This document shows positions 36,051-45,765 of a stretch of DNA of 64,000 bases, piece after piece (the first letter of the stretch is position 1; every line of letters starts with the position of its first letter). Position numbers and translations under genes: made by a program. Source of the DNA: Rhizobium sullae (GTDB lineage: Bacteria; Pseudomonadota; Alphaproteobacteria; Rhizobiales; Rhizobiaceae); assembly GCF_900169785.1 (NCBI RefSeq), contig NZ_FWER01000015.1:1-64000 (forward strand), read 5' to 3'. The notes beneath the pieces were generated by a model, which did no database searches, was not told the origin of the DNA, and saw nothing but the letters and a program-made list of their open reading frames with translations.

Positions 36051-36738
36051 AGCCATTGCCCATGAGAAAGCAGACAGCATCGGCGATATCGTCCGCCCGT
36101 CCCACGCGTCCGACCGGCAGCCGTTCTGCCATGGCGCTCAATGTGTCGTCCTTCTTGTCGCCGGCAACGACTGTCCAGATGGGTGTGTCGACCCAGCCGG
36201 GAGAGATTGCATTGACACGAATTGGTGCGAGTTCAACCGCAAGCGCCCGGACCAATCCTTCCAGCGCCGCATTGACGGCAGCGACAACCGATCCGCGTGC
36301 GGATGGACGATAGGCCGCGATACCGGAGGTGAAGGTAATTGAGCCGTTGGCGGAGAGCAGGGGGCCACCATGCTTTGCCAGCAGCAGCGGTCCGTAAATT
36401 TTGCTTTCGACGACCCTTTGCGCGGCCTTCAGATCGAGCGAAGGCAGCAGCTGATAGGCTCCTTCGATATCGGCGGCCGTGCTGACGATATGGTCCAACC
36501 GACCTATCCGCCGAAACAGATCGGCGACCTGATCCTCGTGTGCTATATCGATCGCGGCCGTGCGAAGCGCCTCGGGGTTCTGTAAATCCTCGCTGACGCG
36601 TCTCAGTTTATCGGCGTTCCGTCCGGCAATGACGACCTCCGCACCGGCGGCAAGAGAGCGTTTTGTCAGCGCCAGGCCCATTCCAGAACCGCCGCCGACA
36701 ATCAAAATCCTTGAATTCGAAATTTCAGCCGTTGCCAT
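36001..36738 (-). CDS. Short-chain dehydrogenase-like protein, catalytic residues replaced
   Basis: This 245-aa protein has an SDR fold with the nucleotide-binding VGGGSGMGLAL (residues 14-24) and PGWVDTP near residue 180. The expected YxxxK active site is not there: in GSVVAAVNAALEGL the Tyr and Lys positions are Val152 and Asn156, while Ser138 remains. It may be a non-standard SDR. The start at 36738 is supported by AGGAG; the 3' end overlaps lysR. Confidence 0.88.
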   Translation of the reverse strand: MATAEISNSRILIVGGGSGMGLALTKRSLAAGAEVVIAGRNADKLRRVSEDLQNPEALRTAAIDIAHEDQVADLFRRIGRLDHIVSTAADIEGAYQLLPSLDLKAAQRVVESKIYGPLLLAKHGGPLLSANGSITFTSGIAAYRPSARGSVVAAVNAALEGLVRALAVELAPIRVNAISPGWVDTPIWTVVAGDKKDDTLSAMAERLPVGRVGRADDIADAVCFLMGNGFTTGTVLHVEGGHRLI

Positions 36739-37173
36739 GTCTCTACTCCTGCCCATGATCACTGCAGCCGAGGATTGGCAGAGAAGGTCAAAAAGAGAAA
36801 ACGGGGAAAAGCGATAGCATCATCGGAAGCCCCGATGGAGCGCAAAAGGTATTTGGGATCCGATGTATGACCTGGCCAGGGCTCGTCGCACCTTCGAGAT
36901 TGTCCGATGACAATCCAACGCCTAGCGGACATTCCATTCGTTCTCTGGATACAGCTCAATCGAGCCAGATATTTACGAAGACACTAATGTGTGCATAAAG
37001 TAATATTAATGCAAGCGCAGCCGCACAAGTCGGAGGAGACTTGTCAACCGGGGAGAATGGCGCATTCTTCGTGAATCTCTGTGCGGCGCAGCCGCCTATT
37101 CTTCCTCGGTCAAGGCATCGCCTAATCCTGGGCGGTTGCGTGTGACTGCTTCGGTTGTTTCGGGCCAGTTTAG
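36739..37173. promoter_or_regulatory. Upstream region of the AraC gene
   Basis: This 435-base gap has no convincing gene. It contains the perfect inverted repeat ACAAGTC (37025-37031) / GACTTGT (37038-37044), and an AT-rich block with TAATATTAAT at about 37003 that could be a -10 region. The repeat could be an operator. Confidence 0.4.
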
Positions 37174-38166
37174 ATGATGACAGGCAACCTACACGCCTCC
37201 CGTTTCAGCATCTTCGAAGCCGATGTCGACGAACTGCGCGAACACTATGCCAATACTTTGAAGCCGGTCCAGGTTAGCCCGATCGACCGCAGCAGTACCA
37301 TTTCCGTGGAAGATACCCATTTCTCCCTTGGAGATTTCGACATCTGGTCGGGCCTTTGCCGGTCTGGAATGGAAGTCAATTTCTCGGAGCCGCCGGACGC
37401 CTACGCGCTCTATGTTCCGATAGCGGGTGCGATGGAGATGGCTGGACGCGGGCATCAGCTCACGTCGACGCCCGGGACACTTCTGGCCGCAGACCTTTCA
37501 AAAGCCACCATACTGCGGCTGCATAACGAACGCAGCCACATCGGAATCGCTTTCAGCCGCCAGTCCGTCACCCGCCAGCTGAGCGAACTTCTTGATGCGC
37601 CGGTCACCCACGATATCGAGCTCTTTGCCGAGTACGATGCACATTCGGGTGCGGGTGCGAAACTCGCCGCGATGGTGCACCTGCTCTGGAACAATCTGAT
37701 AAGCGAACCGGCGGGCGCCATCTCGGCGCGTTCCACGGAGTTCTTCTTCCGAACGATCATGGTCACGCTTCTCGAAAACGTGCCACATCGCTATTCGGCG
37801 TTGTTGGAACGCCCCGTGTCGCCTGCCATGCCAAGGCAGATGAAGCGGGCCATCGACTACATGATGGCCAACATCGCAAGGGCGGTAAGCGTCGAGGAGG
37901 TCGCGCGCGATGCAGGTGTCAGCACCCGCGCCCTCCAGGCCGCGTTCAAGCAATTCAAGAATACGACACCATTGAACCACCTCCGCCAGCTTCGCTTGGA
38001 GGGAGCGCGAAAAGACCTCCTTCTCGGCCACCAGGACAGCGTATCCATCTCCGATATCGCCCGGCAGTGGGGCTTTAGGCATGTCGGGCGCTTCTCCATC
38101 CTCTACCGGGAAACGTTCGGGGAAATGCCGACGGAGACGCGCCGGTTCGCAAGGGCAGGAAAGTGA
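37174..38166 (+). CDS. AraC-family regulator
   Basis: This 330-aa transcription activator has an N-terminal cupin-like sensory domain of the AraC_binding_2 type (about residues 20-190) and a C-terminal double helix-turn-helix (about 225-325, with VEEVARDAGVSTRALQAAFK and ISDIARQWGFRHVGRFSILY). No target is adjacent in the same operon. Confidence 0.92.
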   Translation: MMTGNLHASRFSIFEADVDELREHYANTLKPVQVSPIDRSSTISVEDTHFSLGDFDIWSGLCRSGMEVNFSEPPDAYALYVPIAGAMEMAGRGHQLTSTPGTLLAADLSKATILRLHNERSHIGIAFSRQSVTRQLSELLDAPVTHDIELFAEYDAHSGAGAKLAAMVHLLWNNLISEPAGAISARSTEFFFRTIMVTLLENVPHRYSALLERPVSPAMPRQMKRAIDYMMANIARAVSVEEVARDAGVSTRALQAAFKQFKNTTPLNHLRQLRLEGARKDLLLGHQDSVSISDIARQWGFRHVGRFSILYRETFGEMPTETRRFARAGK

Positions 38167-38217
38167 CGGCCAGGCAAATTCATCGGCTATCGAAATGTGA
38201 CCGAGTGCTCACGGGGA

Positions 38218-38250
38218 CCGCCCATCGAGATAGGGGTGGTCGATGGGCGG
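38218..38250. terminator. Strong hairpin after the AraC gene
   Basis: CCGCCCATCGA (38218-38228) and TCGATGGGCGG (38240-38250) are exact 11-bp inverted copies around an 11-base loop. It lies 52 bases after the AraC stop. A T-run is lacking, so termination is only one possibility. Confidence 0.4.
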
Positions 38251-38430
38251 CCGATGCTCAAGCTGGCGGCTATCACAACCGCCACATTCACCGCTAAAAC
38301 CTGCCCGGCCGAAAGCCGAACATCAATGCTTTCGGCCCTCGTTGCCGGTTCATTCCTAACTTTCCTGCGTGTTTCGTATAGGAAATTCGCTATGTGTATA
38401 CAGCCCCGCCGCGACGGTGCCCCGCCATGG

Positions 38431-39072
38431 CTATGGCGCCAGCGACGATGCCCAGGCTTTGACGGCCGCCGCCATGCTCGCCTGATGGTCGGTGAACGAG
38501 AAGCCCGATATCTTCTTTCTGGGCCTCAGATCGTGGTCACCGTCTTCGAGCCAAACCAGTTCTATCTTGTCGGATATCCCGTAGCCTTGAACCTCCTGCC
38601 TTGTGCCGAACTGGTCCCGCGTTCCCTGGACGATCAGCGCCGGCGTTTTCAGCGTTTCGAGATGCTTCGTGCGAAGCTCATCAGGCTTGCCTGGGGGGTG
38701 AAACGGATAGCCGAGGCAGAGGAGCCCGGCGATCTTGCCTTTGGCGAATAGCTCGTCAGCAATCATGCTGGCAACGCGGCCGCCCATCGATTTTCCGCCA
38801 ATGATCAAAGGCCCGCGCGCGCCGAGCCGCTCGACTGCGGTAACATATTCCGGAATGAGTTTGTCGGCGCGGGGCGGCGGCTTGCGGCCCATGGGCGTTC
38901 GCCTTGCCGCCATATAGGCGAATTCGAACCTGGCGACCCGAAAGCCGGCGGACGCGAGAGCTTCGGCCGCAGCCGTCATTGACGTCGAATCCATCGCCGC
39001 GCCGGCACCATGCGCAAGCAGGACTGTAAACTCGGCGTCGTCACGGCCGTTTATCTGAAAGCCATTTTGCAT
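38431..39072 (-). CDS. Alpha/beta hydrolase (KANL3/Tex30-like)
   Basis: This 213-aa cytoplasmic hydrolase has the nucleophile in GGKSMGGR, the acid in QGTRDQFG and the His in DGDHDLRP. LLAHGAGAAMDS near the start is typical of the dienelactone hydrolase-like Tex30 group. Substrate unknown. Confidence 0.86.
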   Translation of the reverse strand: MQNGFQINGRDDAEFTVLLAHGAGAAMDSTSMTAAAEALASAGFRVARFEFAYMAARRTPMGRKPPPRADKLIPEYVTAVERLGARGPLIIGGKSMGGRVASMIADELFAKGKIAGLLCLGYPFHPPGKPDELRTKHLETLKTPALIVQGTRDQFGTRQEVQGYGISDKIELVWLEDGDHDLRPRKKISGFSFTDHQASMAAAVKAWASSLAP

Positions 39073-39274
39073 GAGCTATTCATAGACGGACGGCCAGCCT
39101 TTGTCATCGGACGCTTCGGACTCGAATTAATTCGTCGATACGATGAGTTCGCCATTTACTTCCGGCGGATTTGCGCAGCATATTAGAATGTTAGCAACTA
39201 CGAGGAGAGGGGCATTCGAACAACTCGACAAGTGCGCTCGGATGACTCCGATTCTGGGTCAGGGAGGACCAATC

Positions 39275-40357
39275 ATGAGGCGAATTTTGTTGCTCGCGGC
39301 ATCGACCGCGGCGGTATCGCTCGGCGTCTCGTATGCCTTCGCGCAATCGGGCAGCGTCGAGAAAGCGGTTGGCGGTTACGGTTTCGAAGAAGCCGCAAAG
39401 GAGGCGGCCGGCACGAAGGATTTCCATTCTGCCGACGGCCATCTGACATTCGCGATTGTGACGCATACGGCTGGCAATGGATTCTTCGACCCTGTCTATG
39501 TCGGCGCGACGGTTGCCGGCAATCTGATCGGCGCCAAAATCCTGCTGCTAGGCTCGGAATCACCGACCGACGATCCTGCCCGCGAGATCGAAATCCTGAA
39601 CCAGATCGTGCAGGACCCGACGATCGACGGGCTGATCATGACAACGCCGCAGGCCGGCGCCTATAACGACATCGTCAAAACCGCCGAAGCGAAGGGCATC
39701 CCGGTTGCCACGACGAATTCCTTCGATGGAACCATTCTCAACCGCAATAGCCTGAGCCATACCGGGCAGGACGCGTCCGCGGCCGCGATTGCCGGCGAGG
39801 CGCTCGTCAAGTGCCTGGCGGACAAAGGCATCGAGAAAGGTTCGATCGTGCTGCCCTCGTCGACGGCCATGGGAAACATCGAGGTGAACAACCGTGTGAC
39901 ATCGGCGTTCAACGCGATCGTCAAAGGACTTAAGGATGCAGGCAAGCTGGAGAACTTCAAGGTCGATGCGGGGCCGGAGAACACCGGCATCGACACCAAC
40001 CCGAATGATCCGGTGAACGGTATCGTCACGCTGTTTGAATCCCGCGGCGATGTGGTCGGCGCCTTCGCCGGCAACAACGTCTTCACGCCGGCCCTTGCCA
40101 AGGCCGTCGCCCAGACCGGAAAGACCGGCAAGATCTGTGCCTATGGCTTCGATCTCGGTCCGGCTCAGCAGGATGCATTGAAGAGCGGCGACCTGACGGG
40201 CGCGCTCGGGCAGCAGCCGTTCCTACAAGGCTTCTGGCCAGTCATGCAGCTTTATCTGCAGATCGATCGCGGCATCGCGGCGGCCAATCTCGATACGCGT
40301 GCCCAACTCGTGACCGAGGAGACTGTGGGAGATGTCGGCAAACGCTTCGAGAATTAA
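39275..40357 (+). CDS. Sugar ABC transporter periplasmic binding protein (RbsB-like)
   Basis: This 360-aa secreted binding protein is of the Peripla_BP_4 class. The signal peptide (MRRILLLAASTAAVSLGVSY, cleaved near AFAQS) is clear. It binds a sugar or polyol for the permease and ATPase that follow. The start at 39275 has AGGGAGG upstream; the frame before it lacks homology. Confidence 0.92.
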   Translation: MRRILLLAASTAAVSLGVSYAFAQSGSVEKAVGGYGFEEAAKEAAGTKDFHSADGHLTFAIVTHTAGNGFFDPVYVGATVAGNLIGAKILLLGSESPTDDPAREIEILNQIVQDPTIDGLIMTTPQAGAYNDIVKTAEAKGIPVATTNSFDGTILNRNSLSHTGQDASAAAIAGEALVKCLADKGIEKGSIVLPSSTAMGNIEVNNRVTSAFNAIVKGLKDAGKLENFKVDAGPENTGIDTNPNDPVNGIVTLFESRGDVVGAFAGNNVFTPALAKAVAQTGKTGKICAYGFDLGPAQQDALKSGDLTGALGQQPFLQGFWPVMQLYLQIDRGIAAANLDTRAQLVTEETVGDVGKRFEN

Positions 40358-40445
40358 TGTCACGCGCAATGCTCCAGATCGCTGGGGGAGGGCGCGCGCT
40401 CTCCCCACAGCACCCGGCGTCTCGAAAGCCGAATAGAAGAAGCTT

Positions 40446-42701
40446 ATGGAGCCTAATACGACGACCCGGCCAGACCGCGCACCTTCCCAGCTGATCGGCG
40501 GCTGGGAGGTGGGGCTCGTTGGGCTGCTCTTGCTGCTCTATCTCGGCGGCGCGATTGTCAATCCCATCTTCTTCGGATCGGCGGAGGCGTTCCATGCGCT
40601 GCTTCGCGATACCTCGCGTGTGGCCATCATCGCAGTCGGAATGACGTTCGTCATCGTCAACAAGGATCTCGATCTCTCGGTCGGCTCCACTTATGGCCTG
40701 GTCGCCGTCGTCTTTGCCCGACTGTTCGCATCCAACGTTCTCGACCTGAACGTCCTGACAGCGACAATCCTCTGTATGATTTTAGGTGTTGTGATAGGCC
40801 TCGCCAACGGCCTGCTTGTCACTATCCTGAAGGTGCCCGCATTCATTGCCACATTGACGGTTCTCTTTATAGGCCGCGGATTCGTACTGGCGCTCACCCA
40901 CGGCCAGGCGATCTATTATCCTGGCAAGGCGAAAGAATATCCGCTGTTCTTCCACCTCGGTGAGACAAATATCCTCGGTTTCAACAACCAGATTGTGATC
41001 TTTGCCATTGTCGCGGTGATCGGCGCCCTTGTGCTGGCGAAGACACGCTGGGGCTACGAGACCTTCGCCACAGGCGGCAATGAGCAGGCAGCGGTCTATG
41101 CCGGCATACCGACGAACTGGGTGCGTATCCGGGCCTACCTGATCTCCTCGCTCTGCGCGACGCTCGCCGGCCTGATGTCCGCCGCCCAGGATAAGGGTGT
41201 GACGCCGCTTTACGGTGTCAGTGGCGAGCTGACGGTCATCGCCGCCGTGATCATCGGCGGCGCTTCAATTCTTGGCGGCCGCGGCCGCGTGGCCGGATCG
41301 TGCCTCGGTGCCTTGCTGGTTGTCCTTCTCGACAAGGTTCTACGCGAGGGCTGGCCGATCACGCGCATCATCAAAATCGGCGATGAGGAAATTACGGTCA
41401 ATGCGATCTTTTCGCTGCCGGTCGGTGCGGTGCCGGTTTTCATCGGACTACTTCTCATCATCGCCGTGCTGATCGAACCCCATCTCATTCGGCGCCAGCT
41501 TGCAACACGTTTCTGGGCGTGGCTTCGCGGCAAGCCGCCGCCGCTGGCCTACGAAATCGGCGGCGTTGCGCTCGAGGGCGTTCAGACCAAAGGAGCAATG
41601 GCGACCGACATGGCAATGTCGCCGACCACCTTCGGAAGGTTTCTTGGCCGGCGCGATTCGCTCGCTATCATCCTGGCTGTCTTGCTGTGGTGTGCGGGTG
41701 TTGCGCTCAGGCCCGACTATTGGTGGAACCTGTCGAACAGCTTCGCGATCCTGCTCAACTATACCGAGTTGGCGCTGATCGCGATCGGGCTCACCTATGT
41801 TATCGCCGCCGGCGATATCGACCTCTCCGTCGGATCGGTCCTTGCACTTGCCGGGAGCACTGCCGCCTACTTCCTGAAAGTTCTCGGCGCCGATCCAATC
41901 ACGGCAATCGCGATGGGTCTTCTTGCGGGAATGGCCGCGGGTTTCGTCAATGCGGTCGTGACGGTTGGCTTCAAGTTGCCAGCGTTCATCGCCACTCTTG
42001 GCATGTACTACATGGCACGCGGTCTGGCCGCCTGGTTCGTCGCCGGACAGCAGCTGGCGGGCTGGCCGGAAGGCTACAACCTGATCGGCCGCAAGGTAAA
42101 CGATATCCTCCTCCATTTCCGCGTCTCGCTGCCGCCCGGCATCCTTCGCACGGTAGCCGAAGTCGTCAGCGTCCAGACGATCTGGATGTGTTTCGTCGCC
42201 CTGATGGCCGGCGTCGTTCTCGCTTACATGCCGTTCGGACACAAGGTCCGCGCCACTGGCGGAAACATCCGCGCCGCGGCCTATGCCGGCATCCACACCA
42301 ACCGGGTGCGCTTCATCGCTCTCATGCTGGCGGCGCTCTGTGCAGCCATGGCCGGGGTCATCAACATCGCCTATTTTCGGAGCTTCAACCCGGTTGCCGG
42401 TCAGTTCCGCGAGCTTGACGCCATCGCCTCCGTCATCATCGGCGGCGGCTCGATCTTCGGCGGCTACGGCACGATGATCGGCGCACTCGCAGGCGCGGCG
42501 GTGATTACGCTGGTGCGGGCTCTCATGCAGCTCAACGTACAGGGATTTAATATGCCGCAGCACTGGATCAACGTCTTCATCGGCCTCATCCTCATCGTTG
42601 CGGTGTTGATCGACATATGGGTGCGCCAAGCCAATATATTCGGACACCTGCTAGCCCGCCTCGCAAGAGCGCGCAGGGGCAAGGAAATCGTTCATGGTTG
42701 A
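40446..42701 (+). CDS. Double-length sugar ABC transporter permease (two RbsC domains fused)
   Basis: This 751-aa membrane protein consists of two RbsC/FrcC-like permease domains in tandem, at about residues 10-350 and 395-740. Family motifs appear twice: DLDLSVGSTYGL and DIDLSVGSVLAL; ATGGNEQAAVYAG and ATGGNIRAAAYAG; VIIGGASILGG and VIIGGGSIFGG. Usual systems use one permease as a homodimer, so here a fused heterodimer-like pore is predicted. The end overlaps the ATPase by eight bases. Confidence 0.93.
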   Translation: MEPNTTTRPDRAPSQLIGGWEVGLVGLLLLLYLGGAIVNPIFFGSAEAFHALLRDTSRVAIIAVGMTFVIVNKDLDLSVGSTYGLVAVVFARLFASNVLDLNVLTATILCMILGVVIGLANGLLVTILKVPAFIATLTVLFIGRGFVLALTHGQAIYYPGKAKEYPLFFHLGETNILGFNNQIVIFAIVAVIGALVLAKTRWGYETFATGGNEQAAVYAGIPTNWVRIRAYLISSLCATLAGLMSAAQDKGVTPLYGVSGELTVIAAVIIGGASILGGRGRVAGSCLGALLVVLLDKVLREGWPITRIIKIGDEEITVNAIFSLPVGAVPVFIGLLLIIAVLIEPHLIRRQLATRFWAWLRGKPPPLAYEIGGVALEGVQTKGAMATDMAMSPTTFGRFLGRRDSLAIILAVLLWCAGVALRPDYWWNLSNSFAILLNYTELALIAIGLTYVIAAGDIDLSVGSVLALAGSTAAYFLKVLGADPITAIAMGLLAGMAAGFVNAVVTVGFKLPAFIATLGMYYMARGLAAWFVAGQQLAGWPEGYNLIGRKVNDILLHFRVSLPPGILRTVAEVVSVQTIWMCFVALMAGVVLAYMPFGHKVRATGGNIRAAAYAGIHTNRVRFIALMLAALCAAMAGVINIAYFRSFNPVAGQFRELDAIASVIIGGGSIFGGYGTMIGALAGAAVITLVRALMQLNVQGFNMPQHWINVFIGLILIVAVLIDIWVRQANIFGHLLARLARARRGKEIVHG

Positions 42702-43476
42702 CATAACACGACCCGATCCGATTGTGGAAATGCGGAGTATCGAGAAAGCCTTCGGCGCGGTGCAGGCACTCCGCAAGGTCGACCTCGTGCTCTATCCCGG
42801 CGAGATACTCGGCCTAGTCGGCGACAACTCGGCCGGCAAATCGACGCTCATGAAGATCCTGACCGGCGCCTATCAGCGCGATGCCGGCGAAATCTTCGTC
42901 GCCGGGAAACCGGCGTACTTCAAGAGCCCGCACGAAAGCCGCGACGTCGGCATCGAGATGATCTACCAGGACTTCGCGCTATGCGGAAACATGGATGTCG
43001 GCCAGAATATCTTCCTAGGCCGCTGGCCGCTCAAAGGCCCTTTCGTCAATCGCCGCAAAATGTATGCGGAAGCTGACGACGTGCTGAAACGGCTCAAGGT
43101 CGACGTGAACTCCGTGTATCAGAAGGTCGAAAGCCTGTCGGGTGGCCGTCAGCAATCCGTCGCCATTGCCCGCGCGATTTCTTTCGATCCGCGCGTCGTG
43201 ATTCTCGACGAGCCGACAGCCAACCTTTCCGTGATGGCGACCGAGCGCCTGCTCGAAACCATGCTGGAGCTAAAGAAACAGGGGGTTGCACAAATCATCA
43301 TCTCGCATCGCCTCGTCGATATCTTCGCCGTCGGCGACCGCGTTATGGTGCTGAAGCGTGGCGAATATGTCGGCGACCGCTACATCAAGAACACCGACGA
43401 GCATGAGGTTCTTGAGATCATCGTGTCGGGCACGCGAGAGGACGCACTGACAGCCGATGAGGCACGGCGAGTTTGA
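42694..43476 (+). CDS. Sugar ABC transporter ATPase, single domain (FrcA-like)
   Basis: This 260-aa ATPase has Walker A GDNSAGKSTLMK, signature SLSGGRQQSVAIARA and Walker B VVILDEPTAN. It has one nucleotide-binding domain, unlike the two-domain RbsA, and resembles FrcA-type proteins of rhizobia. It is the last gene of the binding protein-permease-ATPase operon. Confidence 0.92.
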   Translation: MVDITRPDPIVEMRSIEKAFGAVQALRKVDLVLYPGEILGLVGDNSAGKSTLMKILTGAYQRDAGEIFVAGKPAYFKSPHESRDVGIEMIYQDFALCGNMDVGQNIFLGRWPLKGPFVNRRKMYAEADDVLKRLKVDVNSVYQKVESLSGGRQQSVAIARAISFDPRVVILDEPTANLSVMATERLLETMLELKKQGVAQIIISHRLVDIFAVGDRVMVLKRGEYVGDRYIKNTDEHEVLEIIVSGTREDALTADEARRV

Positions 43477-43743
43477 GCGGCTGCTTTTAATGTTTTCAAC
43501 AAGATGAATGGTGGGCGATGCGAATGTGCGATTATCGGCCAAGTGCAATAGCTTAGTTGCCCGCACACCCAAAAACGTGGCTTTGATTTCGTTATCGAAT
43601 TTCAATCGAGCCCGCACCTTTTATTTAGATAGCGCTCCTTAGTGCTAGAGATGGTCGCTCAAAGGGCGGGTTTGGGCAACTAATGGTCCTGGACTTCCAA
43701 AGGCAGGCTCGACCACCTTCCGGGAACCCCGACTGGGCGGACT
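43477..43743. other. Gap without recognised gene
   Basis: Between the sugar ATPase and the convergent ABC protein I find no homology-bearing frame, RNA or clear terminator hairpin. Confidence 0.5.
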
Positions 43744-45750
43744 TCAATTTCTGTTCTGGGGCAGCGCCGCGTTACTCGAGGTCGTGCCCCCTTTCGGTGA
43801 GGAGCGCCGGTTCTCCAAAAGGCGTAGCAGCAAGTTCCGTTTTCTCTTGCGCTGGACAAGATCAATATCACTGACAAGCTTTGCGCCGCCCTCGCGCCGC
43901 TCCAATGTGATCTTGCGGCTATGGAAGGCTTCCAGCTCAGCTCGATGCGCTACGCTTATGATGGTGACCTTCGGTAATTCATGGATCAACATCTCCATCA
44001 TCTTGTCCTGACTTTTCTCATCGAGTGCTGACGTTGCTTCATCCAGCACAACGATATCGGGAGTGTGTAGCAGGAGACGCGCAAACGCCAGCCGCTGCTT
44101 TTCGCCACCCGATAACGTCTGGTCCCATGGCGCGTCGTCCTCGATCTTGTCGTTCAGATAATCGAGTCCCACCTTCTCGAGGGCGGCCTTGATCTCATCC
44201 CGCGTCCAGCTATCGGCGGCGCCGGGATAGGCGACTGCACGGCGAAGCGGCCCGGAAGGGATATAAGGCCGTTGCGGTAACATGAACAGTTGTCTGTCGG
44301 CGTGGAAATTGACGCTGCCGTCACCCCACGGCCAAAGACCTGCGATGGCCCGCACCAGCGTGCTCTTGCCTGAACCGGATTCTCCGGCTACGAGCACCCG
44401 CTCGCCTGGTTCGATCACGACCTGGGTTTCCTTGACCACGGCGGTGCCGTCGTCAAGCGACACGGAGAGATCGTTTAAGCTGAGCATCGTGTCGCCTTCA
44501 GTTTCACCGCGCTTGATGCGTCCCAAGGCGTCGCTCTGTTCCGCGCGCTCGAGCCCGTCGAGCGACATCATCAGCGAAGCGACGCGGCGTGCACAGGCGT
44601 TCCAATCGGCGAGACGGGGGTAGTTGTCGACCAGCCATCCGAACGCGCTTTGAACGATAGCGAAGGCTGAGGCGGCCTGCATCACCTGTCCAAGGGTCAT
44701 GCTGCCTTCGAGAAACTTTGGAGCGCAAAGCAAAACCGGCACAACTGGAGCAAACAAGCTCGACCCCTGCGACACAAGCGCTGTGCGCATGTGTTGGCGC
44801 GCAAGGAGCGCCCATTGCCTGAGCACCTTGGCGAACGTCTTCTCGACGTCGTTACGCTCCTCTTCTTCACCGCCGAGCAATGCGATACTCTCGCCGTTTT
44901 CCCGTACATGCGTCAGCGTGTAGCGAAATTCGGCTTCCGCCTGATTTTTGACCTCAGAGACGTGGACGAAATGGCGGCCGATGACCGCCATCGAGCTCGA
45001 CGTGATCGCGGCGTAGAGTACCGCGGTGATGACGAGGAAGCCAGGAACAGTGATGGTCGAACCTGCGATTGTCAGACTGAGGGCTCCGCCGATCGTCCAG
45101 AGCACCACGATGAAGGTCGAGGCCGACAGAAATGCGGAAATGACACCCGCGATGAAATCGACGGGTGATTCGGTGGCAATCCGCAAATCTTCCGCGACGC
45201 GCGCTTCGGGGTTTTTGTGGTCGCCGCCGATGAGGTTCAACTGATAGTAACGGCCGTTTGCGAGCCAACGCGCGATGACTGCGGTAGTGAGCCAGCAACG
45301 CCAGCGGCGCTGAATGGTCATACGAAGGGAGACTTGTGCAACGACAAGGACGACGGTTCCGAACACCAGCGGCAGGAATATAGCGCTCAGAATATATACG
45401 GTGCGGGCATTGTGTTGTTCTATGGCGTCAAAAATTGCGCGATTCCAGGCGTTGATTCCATACTGGAAGCCGACATTGATGCAGATCAGGGTCAATAGCC
45501 CGATTGAGCACGGCCAAGCGAGCCTGTCGCCGCCGCGACTCCAGTAACCGCGCGCGCTGATCCAGAAACGCGTTAGCAAATACCTCTTGCGCGCCTGCTC
45601 GGCCTCCTCAGGCGTCAACTCTGTATCGGGTTCGATTACATTTGGGGGCGGCGCGACCTCGACAGTCGATGCCTTCTCTTGGCGCGACTTCTCGGCACCG
45701 TACGGGTTGGTGCCGTCGACCGATTTCGGATTGAATTTAGCGTCGGCCAT
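43744..45750 (-). CDS. ABC transporter with fused membrane and ATPase domains (BacA/YddA-related)
   Basis: This 668-aa half-transporter has an N-terminal polar tail, an ABC_membrane_2-type domain with about six helices (residues about 75-370) and a C-terminal ATPase domain (Walker A GESGSGKSTLVR, signature TLSGGEKQRLAFARL, Walker B IVVLDEATSALDE). The family is related to BacA/SbmA, ExsE and peroxisomal fatty-acyl transporters. Substrates could be long-chain acyl groups or peptides. The start is ATG 45750; a GTG two codons upstream is possible. Confidence 0.88.
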   Translation of the reverse strand: MADAKFNPKSVDGTNPYGAEKSRQEKASTVEVAPPPNVIEPDTELTPEEAEQARKRYLLTRFWISARGYWSRGGDRLAWPCSIGLLTLICINVGFQYGINAWNRAIFDAIEQHNARTVYILSAIFLPLVFGTVVLVVAQVSLRMTIQRRWRCWLTTAVIARWLANGRYYQLNLIGGDHKNPEARVAEDLRIATESPVDFIAGVISAFLSASTFIVVLWTIGGALSLTIAGSTITVPGFLVITAVLYAAITSSSMAVIGRHFVHVSEVKNQAEAEFRYTLTHVRENGESIALLGGEEEERNDVEKTFAKVLRQWALLARQHMRTALVSQGSSLFAPVVPVLLCAPKFLEGSMTLGQVMQAASAFAIVQSAFGWLVDNYPRLADWNACARRVASLMMSLDGLERAEQSDALGRIKRGETEGDTMLSLNDLSVSLDDGTAVVKETQVVIEPGERVLVAGESGSGKSTLVRAIAGLWPWGDGSVNFHADRQLFMLPQRPYIPSGPLRRAVAYPGAADSWTRDEIKAALEKVGLDYLNDKIEDDAPWDQTLSGGEKQRLAFARLLLHTPDIVVLDEATSALDEKSQDKMMEMLIHELPKVTIISVAHRAELEAFHSRKITLERREGGAKLVSDIDLVQRKRKRNLLLRLLENRRSSPKGGTTSSNAALPQNRN

Positions 45751-45765
45751 ACGCACGACAACGGC

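Noticed and set aside
41448..42647. Minus-strand open frame of 399 codons
   Set aside because: It is antisense to the double permease; its composition is the mirror of hydrophobic helices.
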